Part shown: piece after piece, positions 25,701 through 37,668 of the stretch
How the letters are laid out: each line of letters opens with the position of its first letter
Numbering within the stretch: the stretch's first letter is position 1
Assembly (NCBI GenBank): GCA_013398955.1
Contig: VWPU01004989.1
Coordinates: forward strand, 186,001 to 250,000
DNA: 64,000 bases
From: Callaeas wilsoni
Taxonomy: Eukaryota > Chordata > Aves > Passeriformes > Callaeidae
Reading direction: 5' to 3'
Notes under the pieces: model-generated
Database searches by the model: none
Seen by the model: the letters and a program-made list of their open reading frames with translations, nothing else
Told to the model about the DNA's origin: nothing
Program-made: the position numbers and the translations under genes

Positions 25701-26544
25701 TCCATATGACAGATTCTACACAGAACTGGAATTCTGATCTGCAGCTCAGCCTGGAAGCTAGGTGGAGAAACTTTGTCACACGTAAAGTAGAAGCTCAATC
25801 AGCTTTTTGATTTTTTGCTCAGGAAAAGAGGGCCAGGTTTCGTGTAAATGCCAACTACATGATCAAGTAGGTTCTTGAATACTATTCTTATATTCCTTTA
25901 AATGTGAGGCAGACTTCACGGAAGAGTCTTCCATTTGTAACAGTATAAAGGCAAAGGTGAGAATTAAATGGTCAGGGAGTGGTACTGAACAACATAACCA
26001 TTGTCACCACAAGTCTTCATGTTTCGGTATATATCCTACTGTCCCTTCAAAGACATGTAGGTGAAAAAAAAATCAGTGTAACAAGAACACAACTAAACCT
26101 TAAACAGAAATATCACCATAAAAGTCACATCATATGGCTGGCTGGAACACAGTGCTAAAAATAATGTGTATTTTATAGCTTGTAACTCATGTATGCAATA
26201 GAAAATGAAAAGTATTTTGAAACAAAAAAGTACTGACACATAAAAAGCAGATTTTCATCATAAGAAACAGAAATTGGTTTATCACATCGAATACATCACC
26301 ATAACTTGTAGCATCCAACACTTACTAGTTATGTTCAACAATGACTACCATTTACCTCAGGGAACTATTAAAATGTTTTTCTTACAAAATCTAAGGGAGA
26401 AAAAAAAAGTACATGTTTTAAAACCTTTGTTGTTGTTAAGTTAATAAAGCATTTCTGCTCAGATCAGTTGTAAAACCTGTCAAGCCTGTATTTCCCTTTT
26501 GGACAAAAGCTCTAAAAGTTTTAGTCTCTATTTCTGTATGCACC
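19795..26544. other. Long AT-rich non-coding stretch
   Basis: No gene, structural RNA or named repeat is recognised in about 6.7 kb. Open frames of up to 114 codons (22614-22958) show no domains and overlap in several frames. A short CA/poly-C/AATAAA microsatellite lies at 21741-21790. Confidence 0.55.
21741..21790. repeat. Compound microsatellite: (CA)n, poly-C, (AATAA)n
   Basis: CACACACAC is followed by C8, T and C6 (21749-21763), then a few unique bases, then AATAAAATAAAATAAATAA. The minus strand is strongly G-rich but has too few separated G-tracts for a textbook quadruplex. Confidence 0.8.
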
Positions 26545-26880
26545 CTTTTCATGTTTCTCCTTCTTATATCCCAGAATGTGGTTGGTATTTTTACCTTCAT
26601 TGCCACCTCTGGGTCTTACCGTGATCTGCACCATGGGCTGCAGGGGAATCCCTGCTTCAGCACCTGGAGCACCTCCTCCCCCTCCTGCTTTACTGGCTTT
26701 GGTGTCTGCAGAGCTGTTCCTCTCACATCTTCTCACTCCCCTCTCCAGCTGAAATAGCTCTTGCACAGAAGCTTTTACCCTGCTCAAATACTTTATCTCA
26801 AGTGCTACCACTGCCACTGATGGGATTGGCCTTGGCCAGTGGTGGAACTATGCACTTGCCTAAGTTCTGTGCCTAGCCTA
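26545..26880 (-). mobile_element. ERVL-type LTR piece (U3 part)
   Basis: On the minus strand this GC-richer block reads like the upstream part of the same long avian ERVL LTR family seen at 10.2-11 kb. Landmarks are GTATTTGAGCAGGG-like text, CAAGAGCTATTTCAGCTGG, then GTGAGAAGATGTGAGAGG, GCAGGAGGGGGAGGAGG and CCCCTGCAGCCCATGG. The minus-strand open frame across it (26521-26817) is only the translation of this LTR and not a gene. It is 3'-truncated: the AATAAA-containing half is absent. Both this copy and the 10 kb copy are in minus sense. Family identification is from memory of the consensus. Confidence 0.6.
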
Positions 26881-28489
26881 TAAGATTTGGTTTATAATTA
26901 TGCCACTACTTTGATCATTACCTGGTGAACTCCCATGCTTGAATAATTCAGGGCAGGTCCCCTGATCATTCAGTCCTACCCAGACCACAGCACAACCTCT
27001 CTTGGGCTGTGCAACCTGCCTACACTGCCAAAAAGTTAAGGGAATGAGCAGAAAAAGCAGCACATGTGATGCTCAGCCAGTGGAAGTGCACCTGTGGCCC
27101 ATAGACCAGGCAGAGGCATACCCTCACCCTTTTCAGTATCCTGAGAAAATAATTCACAGATCCCAATATTTGTTCTAGGTAGATAGAGTGAATCTGCCTG
27201 TATTCAGTTATCTGTTGTAGCTCACCAGGTTGTCCAATTTTATGTCATTACCAGGTGTCATTACATGAAAGGAATATTTAAATAACATTAAGTAGTACAT
27301 CTGTGAATATGAAAATCAGAGGCATGGGAAAATATTTGATATTAATTATTAAGAAATTATGAGTTTTACACCAAGCTCAGAGTTATTTCACTTAACTAAT
27401 TTTTAGATTGCTAGGTATTTAGATAAATTAGAAACCTCCTTATACTCAGTAAGAGATACAGGCACACAGTGAGAATATTTACCTGTCTTAAATACCTGGT
27501 TTAGAATATGATTATAACTTAAGGAATTATGATCTGAATTCTGGAGGTCTAAAATATGGTTGGTTAAATCAGATCTGAGATCAACAGAGACTCCCCAGGA
27601 AACATGGACTTGAACCATATTTAAGCCATGCTCATAAACTCATACTTTCTTCACTCTGAAACCTAAGAAATTATTTGATTTCAAATCAGAATTAAAGTAG
27701 TTTGACTTTTATAATTGATTTTCGAATTCTGTAAATTCTTATGAATAGTAAACATGACATCTGTAATTAAGACCACCTTCAAATTCTCCAAGAAAAATCT
27801 TAAATAAAATCTTAGAATCATTTTGAAAGCCTCATTTCTGGACTTGACAGATTAATTTATTTATTTGTGCCAAGTCCTTTATCCACTTTTTAATGAAGTA
27901 AAACCTCATTTAGATGATGCATTTAAGCATCAAGTTTGCTGACATGAATATCAATATTTCCTTCAATACAATTAGTTAAACTAGATTAAGTTACATTGAA
28001 GTAGTGTCAATTTTATCACACTGCTATGGATCATACTATGGGTGTTGTCAAAAGTTTTCAATCTCGCCTATTTTTATTAAACAATAGAATAAAAAGGAGA
28101 TTGCGTTATTACAGGTCAGTGATCTTCATTTGTGTGTCCCACTCCTATAATGTATTAAAAGTGCATGAGGCTCTGCTGGTCTGTTAAATTAGAGGAAAAC
28201 AAAGCCACACACCAGACCCACACAGTAATGTGCCCTACAGCAGTCAAAATAGCATACTGAGATTTCTGTTGTGTTTCCCACTGTATGATTAAGCTACTTT
28301 TCCCATTTGCACACAAGCTAATCACCCAACAAAACTGAAAAAAGGGTCATGGAAACAGATGGGAAGCTTTCAACACTTCCTGGCTTCTGACCGCAAAATT
28401 TCTTGTTTTCTGCTTTAAATTCAAACACTTCTTATTTTCATTAAACTCATCTTCTGGAATTTTAAAGACAGAAAAGAAAATGCATAGAT
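26881..28489. other. AT-rich non-coding stretch
   Basis: No gene or named repeat is recognised. Confidence 0.55.
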
Positions 28490-28706
28490 ATGGTGGTGCA
28501 TGCTCCCCCCTCCCACCCCCGCTGTTTCTCAGGCCTGCTTTACAATTTCAGAGTCTCCTGATTGACTGAGCCAGCTGAGTGTGAAGCAGCCCTTGATCAC
28601 CTCAACTGAGCCATGAGTTGGGTCTGATCGTGCCAGGAGCTCTTGCATGGTAGAGGTGGGATCAACCAGAAACAGCTGCCCAACCAAAGAAACAAAGGAC
28701 AAACAA

Positions 28707-28724
28707 TTACCGTGGCCACGGTAA
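28707..28724. repeat. Perfect 18-bp palindrome
   Basis: TTACCGTGGCCACGGTAA is identical to its reverse complement. It has no spacer and includes two CG steps, which are uncommon in the surrounding DNA. Confidence 0.95.
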
Positions 28725-29001
28725 ACCATTTACCTGAATCACAGCTCGAGTGGAGTGGCATCATTGGGAGTTGTAGCTTGAGTGGAACTGTGCCATTGTT
28801 CAGTAGTTCTTGACTTGGATTATGGTTGGAATGGAAACTCCCTGGTGACCAAAGTCAACCATCCTGTGACCCTACAAACAGCAGTGCTAAGTGAAGCCGT
28901 TTTTCATTCTCCTGGACCACAGCAGGCTGCACCAGCACCTCTGTCTCACTAGGACACCTCTCAGAGCTCCCAGGCCCCCAAGTTTACCATACTGGAAGGA
29001 C

Positions 29002-29015
29002 CATCATCGATGATG
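29002..29015. repeat. Perfect 14-bp palindrome
   Basis: CATCATCGATGATG equals its reverse complement. It lies about 280 bases from the 18-bp palindrome in the same GC-richer block. Confidence 0.95.
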
Positions 29016-29165
29016 AGACCCAGGCTGATAACTCTTCCCACATAACTCTTCAAAGTGCAATCCTTGCCTGTCGGGAAACACAAAAGGATTTGATGTGAGT
29101 ATTTCACGGAACCCGATTGGAACTTTTGACAGGTACCTTTACACACACAGGAATAGGTGTACACA

Positions 29166-29713
29166 TTGTTTTACCTCTGCATATGTGAATTGATTATGGT
29201 ATGAATGGTAGTATCTCAAACCTACAGTTAAATCATTGTTAAAATTGTAGTGCATCCTATCAAATCACTTTGTAAACAGTCAAGTATTCAATAATTTACT
29301 GCTGACAAACAATTTTGCACCCTTATCTTTGCATCCATATTCTTTGCACCCTTACCTATTTTTGCATTCCTGGCTTCCAAGCAAATCATACCAAATTGCT
29401 TCTAATTAGATCTTACTTTGTATGCTTTAATTTGTGTATTAAGTAATAGAGTGAGCCTTTCCGTCTAACTCTGTAAAGTTGTACTTTCACAAATTCACAT
29501 TAAGCCCTACATTTGCCAATACATTTGACAGCGATTCTTTGAGGCACCAAACCACTGATTTGTGATAGTAGACTGGCAATGTTCAGTGAAGATATACTGA
29601 GGCAAAATCAACAGATATCTAAACTGCATTGAGCTCCTGTGGCTTTTTACATCATCTTGGGTGTCTCAGAGTCTATGTCCATTATATATAAATTCTTTGT
29701 TTTCAACCAGGAC
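29166..29713. other. AT-rich non-coding stretch
   Basis: Nothing recognised. Confidence 0.5.
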
Positions 29714-30134
29714 TGGAGCTTTTCTCTTAGGAGGATAGGCTGGGAGAGTTGGGCCTGTTCACTCTTGAGAAGAGGCATCTGTGAATGGACCCCTTCAATG
29801 TCTGTATCTGAAGGGAACATTTCAAGAAGATGGAGCCAGGCTCTTCTCGGTGGTGTCAAGCAATAGGACAAGAGGCAATGGCCAGAAACTGATGCACAGG
29901 AAGTTCCACCTGAATATCAGGAAGAATTTCTTTGATGTGTGGGTGACTGAACATCGGAACAGATTGTCCAGAGAGGTTGTGGAGTCTTCCTTCCTGGAGA
30001 TATTCAAGAATTGTCTGAGTGCAATCCTGTGCAAATGTGCTCTGGGCTGACCCTGCCTGCCCAGGGAGGTTGGACCAGATGATCCACTGTGGTCACTTCC
30101 AACATTATACTTTCTACAATTTTGTAATTCTGTA
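29714..30134 (+). pseudogene. CR1 LINE 3' end (5'-truncated)
   Basis: This is a 5'-truncated CR1 copy. It starts in the C-terminal part of ORF2, where DNA of the type GGCTGGGAGAGTTGGGCCTG is recognisable. It codes for a run matching CR1 ORF2: [20 protein letters not shown], then [10 protein letters not shown], then [14 protein letters not shown]. The short 3' untranslated part has GGTTGGACCAGATGATC and CACTTCCAAC, and the end is an octamer-like ATTCTGTA. Such 5' truncation is the usual result of incomplete target-primed reverse transcription. Plus-strand frame 29781-30050 is the remnant ORF; minus-strand 29822-30187 is its shadow. Confidence 0.9.
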
Positions 30135-31005
30135 AAAGAACAGACACAACTTTTTTTGCGCAACAATAGTGAACAAAGTAAACACAAATAATGAGACAGA
30201 AAAAGAAGGTTACAGTTTTTACTGTTCTACACCTTGAATATTTATATTTAAATTTTAATTTTGAATTTAAGTCCTTATTAAAAGGAATAATAAACTCTTC
30301 TTCAAATTTAGTTCAATCAAATTAACCTTGGGAATGGGAAAAGAAACACATTAGGACACTAACAAACTTCCAAATAAATTGGGAGAAGATTGCAGAAATA
30401 AAATTCTCAGAACTCTCAGTTCTATATGTATTTGTTCACTTTTACAGACATCCAAAACATCTTGCTTTCTTTCCATTCAGACGTGCATATTATCACAATG
30501 AATATTTTTGGAAATAAATAGCTAGACACTTTCACAGTAACAGACCTATTCCAAGTTTTCTAATTCACCCAACAGTTTCAAACAACAGTACTGCTAGGAT
30601 GAATATATTTAATTGCATATTTTAAGCTTATGTTGCAAAACCTTAATAAATATATACAACTTCACACTTTCTTGCTTCCATTATCAGCTAATATAGTACA
30701 GAAAAGTTTTCATTTTTATATTTAAAAGGATAGAATTTGATCGGAGGATTTTATCAATCCTCATTGAAACTAATAGGACTCGAGGTCAATCAGCTTTTTG
30801 TGTATTTGGATCTGCATAGCTTGATTTTGTAAGGCATTATAATTGAATTAAAGACAATGTTTCTTCAACATAGATAATAGGAAAGAAGCAAAAAGCCCCA
30901 GGAGCTCAGACAAGTGAGGTGACAACCAAAAGATACAATAAGACACAGAGAAATGATGAAGATAAAGGAATCTTGATTTTTACTGCTTTGATTTGTGCAT
31001 TGCTT

Positions 31006-31070
31006 ACAGCAGCAAAAAGCAAAGAGCTAAGCAGTGAAGCAAGCAGCAGCAAGCAGTGAAAGCAGTGAAT
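31006..31070. repeat. Degenerate AGC/AGCAGTGAA repeat
   Basis: The motif AGCAGTGAA recurs three times (GCAGTGAAGC, GCAGTGAAAG, GCAGTGAATA), interspersed with AGCAGCAGC and CAGCAGC. It is a small imprecise tandem array. Confidence 0.6.
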
Positions 31071-32236
31071 ACAAGCATCAATTTACTGTGGTGTGTCTTG
31101 CTGACTAATAAAAAAACAACTAATTTGATTTGGAATTTGCAGTGAAACTCTTGAACAGACTTCTCATTTTCAATGTAGTGCAATCTTCATTAAAAGGATA
31201 GTGTTTGTTTTTTAGAGCAATGTATTTGTTCATTTCACTGGAAGAATAAACTGATCTTAAATTCCACCTGGCCTCATAGAGGAAAACTAGAAGAGCATTT
31301 TGCTAATTAGAAGCTATAAACGACACACAGATCTGTACAATACATTAGTTCAACTCATATCTGTTTTAAACAGGGATTTCATAAATATAATGATTTAAAC
31401 CTCTTGAACAATAAACCTAAAAAGAAAGAAGCTTCTTTTCTAAACTACCTCCCCAGAACCAAAATAGAATAAAAGTTAATGCAGTTATCCTCTGGGCAGC
31501 TTTGCTGCCAAGCTTTATGGTTTGTGATCATAAAACATCTCAGTAAACTGAATTATAAGTAGCTGAATTTTAGTCAAGAATTTTTTATCCCACTTAGGAA
31601 TTGGTTCATAGTGACAGAATTTATTCCCCTTGTGAGCTCAGACATTGTCAGAGAGGAAAGGCATTTTACTTTCTGCTGATCTGTGTTTGAATATAAAAAG
31701 AAAAAGGCATTTACTAAAAACGATTATCTGAGTCATTTAAGATATATAGTCTTGAGTGCTAGAATTTTCTCTGGTTTTCTCTCTAAATAAAAACAATTGG
31801 AGAGCTGCTGTGGTTCTGACAAATCCATAAATATTCCTGGCAAAAATAAAGCTTAGGAAAAGGGAGGGGGAAAGCCTGCTTGTTCTATTTTGGACAGTAA
31901 AATATGAAAATTCAGGGCAGAGACTTTAAATATCCTCTTCTTTTCCCAGTAGAAGGAAATTCTCCATCTTTTCTTATACTGTTCTCTCTCTTTTTTTTTC
32001 TAAGGCTGAAAATACTACATAAAAAAACTACTGTGTAATGGTTTCCTTCCATATAAAAGCTCTGCCAAAGATGCAAACTAACCTCTGTGTAAATATATCT
32101 TTAAAATAAGGGGAAAAGTCTTAAATGAAATAGAGGGAATATTTACGAATAAACCTCTTAGGGCTTGCAATTTATCATCTTTTTTTTTTTTGGTCCAAAA
32201 ACCTCAGAAGTCTGCTGACGTTTACTAGATGGGAAG

Positions 32237-32257
32237 TTATTTATTTATTTATTTATT
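32237..32257. repeat. (TTAT)n microsatellite
   Basis: About five perfect TTAT units. Confidence 0.9.
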
Positions 32258-32468
32258 GCCGAAGGCTAGGCCTGAAGAAAGAGTCAATACAAATAGCAGC
32301 TCTAACCAGCATCAAATAAAGATTTTAGGTATATTATATCTTCTTGCACTATATCTGAGGGTGACTAGTCAGAAAAGTGACTTGTGGTAATGTTTTGCAC
32401 TGGAGGAACCTGCCAGCTACACTGAGTATAATGAGCTTCATGACAGTTCTCATATAGCTTTGACTTTC

Positions 32469-33054
32469 TGTGTTGGGTTAACCTTGTCTGGATGCCAGGT
32501 TCCCACCAAGTCAGTCTCTCCCTGCCATCCTCAGCAGCACGGGGAAGAGGAAATAAGATGGAAAAAAACCCTCATGGCCCAAGATAAAGGCAGTTTAATA
32601 AAGTAAAACCAAATGTTGTGCATGAAAGCAAAGGAGAAAATAGTTTTTATTCTGTACTTCCTATAAGCAGGCAGGCAACGGCCAGCCACTTCCTAGGAAG
32701 CTGTGCTTCAGTATGTCGTTGCTTTGGATAGCAAACACTGTGACTGCAAATATTTTCTCTTCCTCTTCCTTTCTCTCAGCTTTTATGGTTGAGCAGATGT
32801 TACATGGTATGGAATATTCCTTTGGTCAGTTTGAGTCTGTTATCCTGGCTGTGTTCCCACTCAAGATCTTACCCACCCCTAAGCTAGTGGTGATGTGTGA
32901 ATGTTGGAGAGACAGTGCTGATTCTGTGCCAGTGCTGCTCAGCTGTAGCCAAAACACTCATTGTTATCAGCACCTTTCCAGACACCAATGCAAAGCTCGG
33001 CACTGTGTGGGCTGCTACAGGGAAAAAAGCTCCATCTCAGCAGGACTCAGTACA
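32469..33054 (-). mobile_element. Complete-looking solo ERVL-type LTR with 5-bp target duplication
   Basis: The 586-bp block begins TGTGTTGGGTTAACC and ends CTCAGTACA, with TG...CA ends. CTTTC occurs directly outside both ends (32464-32468 and 33055-33059), as expected for a 5-bp ERVL-type integration. Plus-strand landmarks, read in reverse of the sense direction, are GATGCCAGGTTCCCACCAAG, AAGATAAAGGCAGTTTAATA, GCTTTTATGGTTGAGCAG, GGTATGGAATATTCCTTTGG and CCTGGCTGTGTTCCC, all typical of a common bird LTR. On the minus strand AATAAA at 32651-32646 serves as the polyadenylation signal, and CATAAAAG sits at a plausible TATA position. Open frames here (32713-33115) are spurious. No second LTR or viral genes are adjacent, so it is a solo LTR left by LTR-LTR recombination. 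Confidence 0.85.
32646..32651 (-). terminator. LTR polyadenylation signal AATAAA
   Basis: TTTATT on the plus strand within TTTTTATTCTGTAC marks the R-region signal of the minus-sense LTR. Confidence 0.6.
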
Positions 33055-33834
33055 CTTTCAGGTGAGAAATAACTCCTTTGGCACAGGCCTATTTCAGCTG
33101 GCAGGAGGCAAGTGACTCTTTGGGAAGACAGGGGAAAACATCAAGAATGCAGACACAATTAAAGCACAATGTAGAGTGAATCTACACACAACCCAAGAAA
33201 AACACAATTAATGGTATTGAACTGAAAGTTATCTTCTCATTAATGTGCTCACTTTTCTCTTCTTTTCTTTCTTTTTTGTTTTTTTCCTCGCTTTAATTGA
33301 TTGGGTTGTGCAGCGCTATGAGCAAGCTCTAAATTAAAACAGATTTCCTACATAGCAAGGTCAAGCTTTGCTGCACTGATAACCCTGAAGCAAGCTTGGC
33401 TGGGAGCCCTCAATCATGGTGGGACTTTTATTATTGTGTAACAGGATATCAAAAAAGAAAACTGAGAGTCAGAAAAGAAACTTCTGAGAAACAAAACTAT
33501 TGGGATTGTCAGGACTGATACATTTTACAGTCTGCATCTTTGTTTTGGGAAATGTTCTGTGTGTATATAGACTTAGACAGACATAAGTATTCTTCTACTT
33601 ACGTATTTTTCAGTGTATACATGCACACTTATGCAAATATATTTGAAAACAGAAGAAATATGTGTGTGCCTTTGCACTCTTACATAAACCTATAATGTGG
33701 ACATTTTTATACATAGGAAAGAGGGGAAAATCCTAATATCCTAGAATCCTATCTCACTTTGTCTCCAGGCAAATTGGCACAATTTTTTAACATTTCAACA
33801 AAAATATGTGCCTGAATGTGTTCCCACATTTTTC

Positions 33835-33888
33835 CATATATATATATATACGTATATATGTATATGTATATATGTATATATATGCATA
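33835..33888. repeat. (TA)n/(TATG)n microsatellite
   Basis: Alternating TA with interspersed TG and CG steps, about 54 bp, with Z-DNA- or cruciform-prone composition. Confidence 0.9.
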
Positions 33889-36428
33889 CCTGTATGTGCA
33901 TAATGAATTGAATATTGATCTCACTTCTTTGATTTCCCCAAACTATTGTATTAAAATTTTCATCCTATATTCCAACACTTGAAAAAGACTAATTATCTAT
34001 TGTCTGTTTTATATTCTGCCTCATATTCAATTCAATAGTTCATCAATTAATTTTGTGGGGAGTAATTACAGCATTCTACTTTTCCAGACTCAGTCCCAGT
34101 CTTTTACGTTGAGTGTTGCCTTTACTGCAAGACTGAAAAGTTTAATATTACAAAGTCATCATTTTTGCTGGGTGATAGATATTAAAAATTGATGTTAAAA
34201 AATGTGGCAGCTAGAGATTTTACTGAAACAAAATCCAAGATGGGCAATAAATTATTTCTATGCAAAAATTGTGAGAACACTTTTGCCAAATTCTAATTTT
34301 GTCTTTCAGACTCACAGGCATGGCTCCAACACATACTTTCAGTGATATTCAGAATATTTTTCATAGACAAACAAAAAAAGCCCTCAAAAACCAAAACAAA
34401 GGAAAACCTCAACACCAATATGTTTGTATCTGAGAAAAATGATCCACAGAAAAGAGCAAAACTTGTAACAGCATTACTTAGAGTTTGGCTAGACAGAGTA
34501 CAAGTAGATACCCTTCACTGAAAGAACTTTATGTGGGAAAATATCAACTACTAACAACCAAAATGTCTTTAGAAAACATAAATAGCAAGAGTATAGAAAG
34601 CATAAACAACAGATCACTGAGACTGCACTTTCAATCAAAGGGGGTTCAAATCCAGAAAATTTCTGGGTAGTTGCTCTGATACCATTTCTAGATCACCCTA
34701 TTCTTAACTATTCTGTCTAGGAGTTTGAAACACAGTGGAAAGAGTTTCTCCTAGTTTTTCCTGTTGGAGAATTATACAAATAATAATCATTTTGACAGGC
34801 CCCTAAAAATCAATTTTTCCTACTGTAATATCTTCCAGGCTACTCTTTCTTTCTTGAGATGAAACAAGGTGCAAAAGTCACTTAGGATCTTTTTGTCTGA
34901 TTGTTCCCAATATTCATTTTTCTTTCCATTCAGAATTCGTTTTAGCTCATTTTTCTCTCACTTTTCTCTCCATCCCACAGACCGTCAGTTAATTAAAGCA
35001 AACACTCTTAGTTATTCGGCACAAAAGATATTTCTACGAAATCTGTGACCATTTTACTTAACAGACACTCCAAAGTCTGTATTATTAATGAGTCCAAACT
35101 GTGACCTTCTCCTAAGGTGTTTGAGCATTTGTGAAACTTCACAGAAATCTCAGATGAGGAGTGGCTGTCAAGATTTCTTACATTTTAACATCAGATTTTT
35201 AAAGAAAACTTAGTATTTCAGCCACTTTGACTTCCTGGAGTGTCCAGTGAGCCTTTAGAAACCACCAAATCCCCAAAGGAACCAAGCCTGAGAAATGGCA
35301 CGATGGCACGTGCTTTACACTGGAAAATGTTCTTGAACATTGACACATCAGTTTTTTCTAGATTCACTTCCCATATTTGCTGAGAGAGAATCTTAGGCCT
35401 GAAACTCAAGTCTTCACTCATTCTCCTCCATATTCAAAACCATCTAAAGAGAAGCCCACCATTACAATGTGGCTGAAGTCTTCAAGGTTAAGAAAAGATA
35501 TAGATGTTCCTGAATGGCATGAATGCTAAAAGGTGTCTCCATCAAAAGAGTGACTGGACACTAATGATAGGATGAAAATATGTGACTTAGTTGTCTCACC
35601 TAAAATTCTCTCCCTTTTGAAAAGAGCAAGTGGCAGACAAGATGAGTCTATAAAAATCACTGTCTATCATGGAGACAAGTTCCCTCTACAGGATGCTATT
35701 TATTTTCTTTGAGGTGGGCTTAGAATTACTTTATGTCAAATACAGTTACTGGATTTGAGTCCTCATCAACATGCAAGAAGTCAGATACCTTCCTGCCTTC
35801 TACAGTTCCTTTTTATGAGCTTTCATCTTTATCCATACATGTTTCATAGAATTCATTTTAATTAGCAATGAACCTTTCACACATTTCCTTTTGGCACATA
35901 TAAATGAAAATTACTGGTCTATAACAGAAATAGCTATTCAAAATCAGTGTTTGTTCAAAAGTTAAGGAAAAACAATATTGGCCAAAAATACTGAAATCTA
36001 TACTGTTTTTGCACTCCTCTACATGTACAGAACTCGGTGATCCTAAGTTTCTTTCCTACACCTACAATTATATACTCAGAGCTACTAAGCCCACTGAATC
36101 AGCTTTTCTGAGAGTCATTAAAAAAACATAGAAAACAGTCCATGTGACATAATTAATGTCTTGGAGCACGGCAAAAAAGGATCATTTGCAGACTAAATGG
36201 AAGCATCAGAGGCAGAGGAGAGCGTAGCTGCTGATATAATGGTGAATCTCTGCTAAATTTGAGTGAAATGGGTCCTAGGAAGTAGGGAGTAAGTTAAAAT
36301 AGCTGTGAAAGTGGCTTAATTGATGTCAAGGTCTGTGCAAAGTTGCTTTAAAGACATTTCAATTCCCACCTGTTCAGGATTAGCAAAAAATACTCTGAAC
36401 ACTGTGATTTCAACCCAAACAAACTGAA

Positions 36429-36467
36429 AAACAAACAAATAAACAAACAAACTACTTTTTTTTTTTT
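36429..36467. repeat. (ACAA)n run followed by poly-T
   Basis: AACAAACAAATAAACAAACAAAC is followed by a run of about 12 T. Confidence 0.85.
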
Positions 36468-36825
36468 ATGATCACAAATAGTTAAATCCTCTTCTCTCGT
36501 ACCAGAACATAAATTCATCCCTTAGGCCTTTTCGGGCAGTAGCTTATTGAGTCTGAAATCAGAGTGGCTATGAATAAAGATTCGGCAGTGAGCTTATTAT
36601 AAACAGCTTTGCATTCGAGTCCTTCATTTAGATTTCTCAGACCCAATAACACAATAACCCCAGGCTACAGACAGTTGCTGCCCTGTTTTAACCAGCAAGC
36701 AAAGGCATATACAAAAAAATAAAACTTTTTTTGTCTATCCACTTGGGACCAAAAACACGAAAAACAAAACATCAGGACATACACCCCAGTGGGATTTAGT
36801 GGACTACTTCACCAAAGCAGGTTTA

Positions 36826-36884
36826 AAATAAAAAAACCAACAAAACAAAAACAACAACAAAGAAAACAACCAAACAAAAAAAAC
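36826..36884. repeat. A/C low-complexity tract
   Basis: About 60 bp composed almost only of A and C (AAAACAAAAACAACAAC type). Confidence 0.85.
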
Positions 36885-37605
36885 TCTGTAAAAGACACTA
36901 CAGATATTTCTCTTTTTTCAAACTATGTAAGCATCAAGTCTTTTTGGATCTCAGTTGAAACTAAGTTCCAAGAGCTACAAAAGCAATAGTAGTAACAGAA
37001 TATTCAAAGGGATGATAGCCATTCCTTTAGAAAATACACACCTTAACATGAGTAGCAGTTGTAATCGCACTGACTGGGGTTTTTTTTGTTGTTTTTTTCT
37101 GCTTGTTTAGGAAACCTTTTATCACCCTAAAAGGGCTTGTGTGTAGAAAAATACAAAACCATTTATTCTTTGCCTGTCCATTTTCTGTGACTATTCCAAC
37201 AAAAAGGAACACCTCAAAAGAGTGTTTCAGATTATTACCAATTATTCAGGGAAAATACAGTGGGGGTGATTAATTATAAATATTGCTCCAGGAAAAGTAA
37301 AGAAGTAGTATCACTGTACTGAGACTCTAGAATCAGTTACATCTTTGTTTCTTATGTCTGGCTGTCCATGTCTCCCTTGTGGTGTGATGTCAGTGTGTCC
37401 TTATTCCAACACAACACTTGGGAGGGAGATAGGGTGGCAGGGAGTTGAATTCCCGGATGTTTAGTTTATGTGAGACTAAGAATAAATTAAAAATCTCAAA
37501 AAAAGTAGGAAGATACAACTAAGTAGTAGACAGTGCATCCTCAACAGAAAACACCAGCAGACTACGAAGTTCTTATAGTTTTAATGAAACTGTGGCTTAA
37601 TTTGA

Positions 37606-37668
37606 CGGAGAAGGAGAGAGGGAAGGAAAAGAGAGGGAAAAGAGAGCGAAGGAAAAGAGAAAAAAAAA
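37606..37668. repeat. Purine tract (GA-rich, about 60 bp)
   Basis: The stretch has a nearly uninterrupted run of A and G, GGAGAAGGAGAGAGGGAAGG onward, with one C. The open frame across it (37533-37766) owes its Lys/Arg/Glu-rich middle to this tract and is not a gene. Such tracts can form triplex DNA. Confidence 0.8.

Larger units (their letters stand above)
28490..29165. repeat. Unclassified GC-richer block, possibly a decayed LTR retroelement
   Basis: This segment is GC-richer than its flanks and contains two perfect palindromes, at 28707-28724 and 29002-29015. It also has a degenerate internal duplication of about 35 bp: AGCTCGAGTGGAGTGGCATC at 28744 and AGCTTGAGTGG about 35 bases later. 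The right half has several CG, TG and CA steps that may reflect CpG decay, and phrases such as CTGATAACTCTTCC, CCTTGCCTGTCGGG and GGAACCCGATTGGAAC that give the impression of retroviral LTR or leader DNA. I cannot place it in a family. Open frames in it are short on both strands. Confidence 0.35.
30135..32462. other. AT-rich non-coding stretch
   Basis: No gene or named repeat. There is a patchy AGCAGTGAA/AGCAGCAGC-rich run at 31006-31070 and a (TTAT)n run at 32237-32257. Confidence 0.55.

Noticed and set aside
26521..26817. Minus-strand 98-codon Gly/Ala-rich frame as a gene
   Set aside because: It is the translation of an ERVL-type LTR piece.
28504..28520. G-quadruplex on the minus strand
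   Set aside because: Only three separated G-runs of three or more; a fourth is lacking.
29822..30187. Minus-strand 121-codon frame as a gene
   Set aside because: It is antisense to the CR1 ORF2 remnant on the plus strand.
32713..33115. Plus-strand frames of 119 and 72 codons
   Set aside because: They lie in a minus-sense solo LTR; LTRs of this class do not encode proteins.
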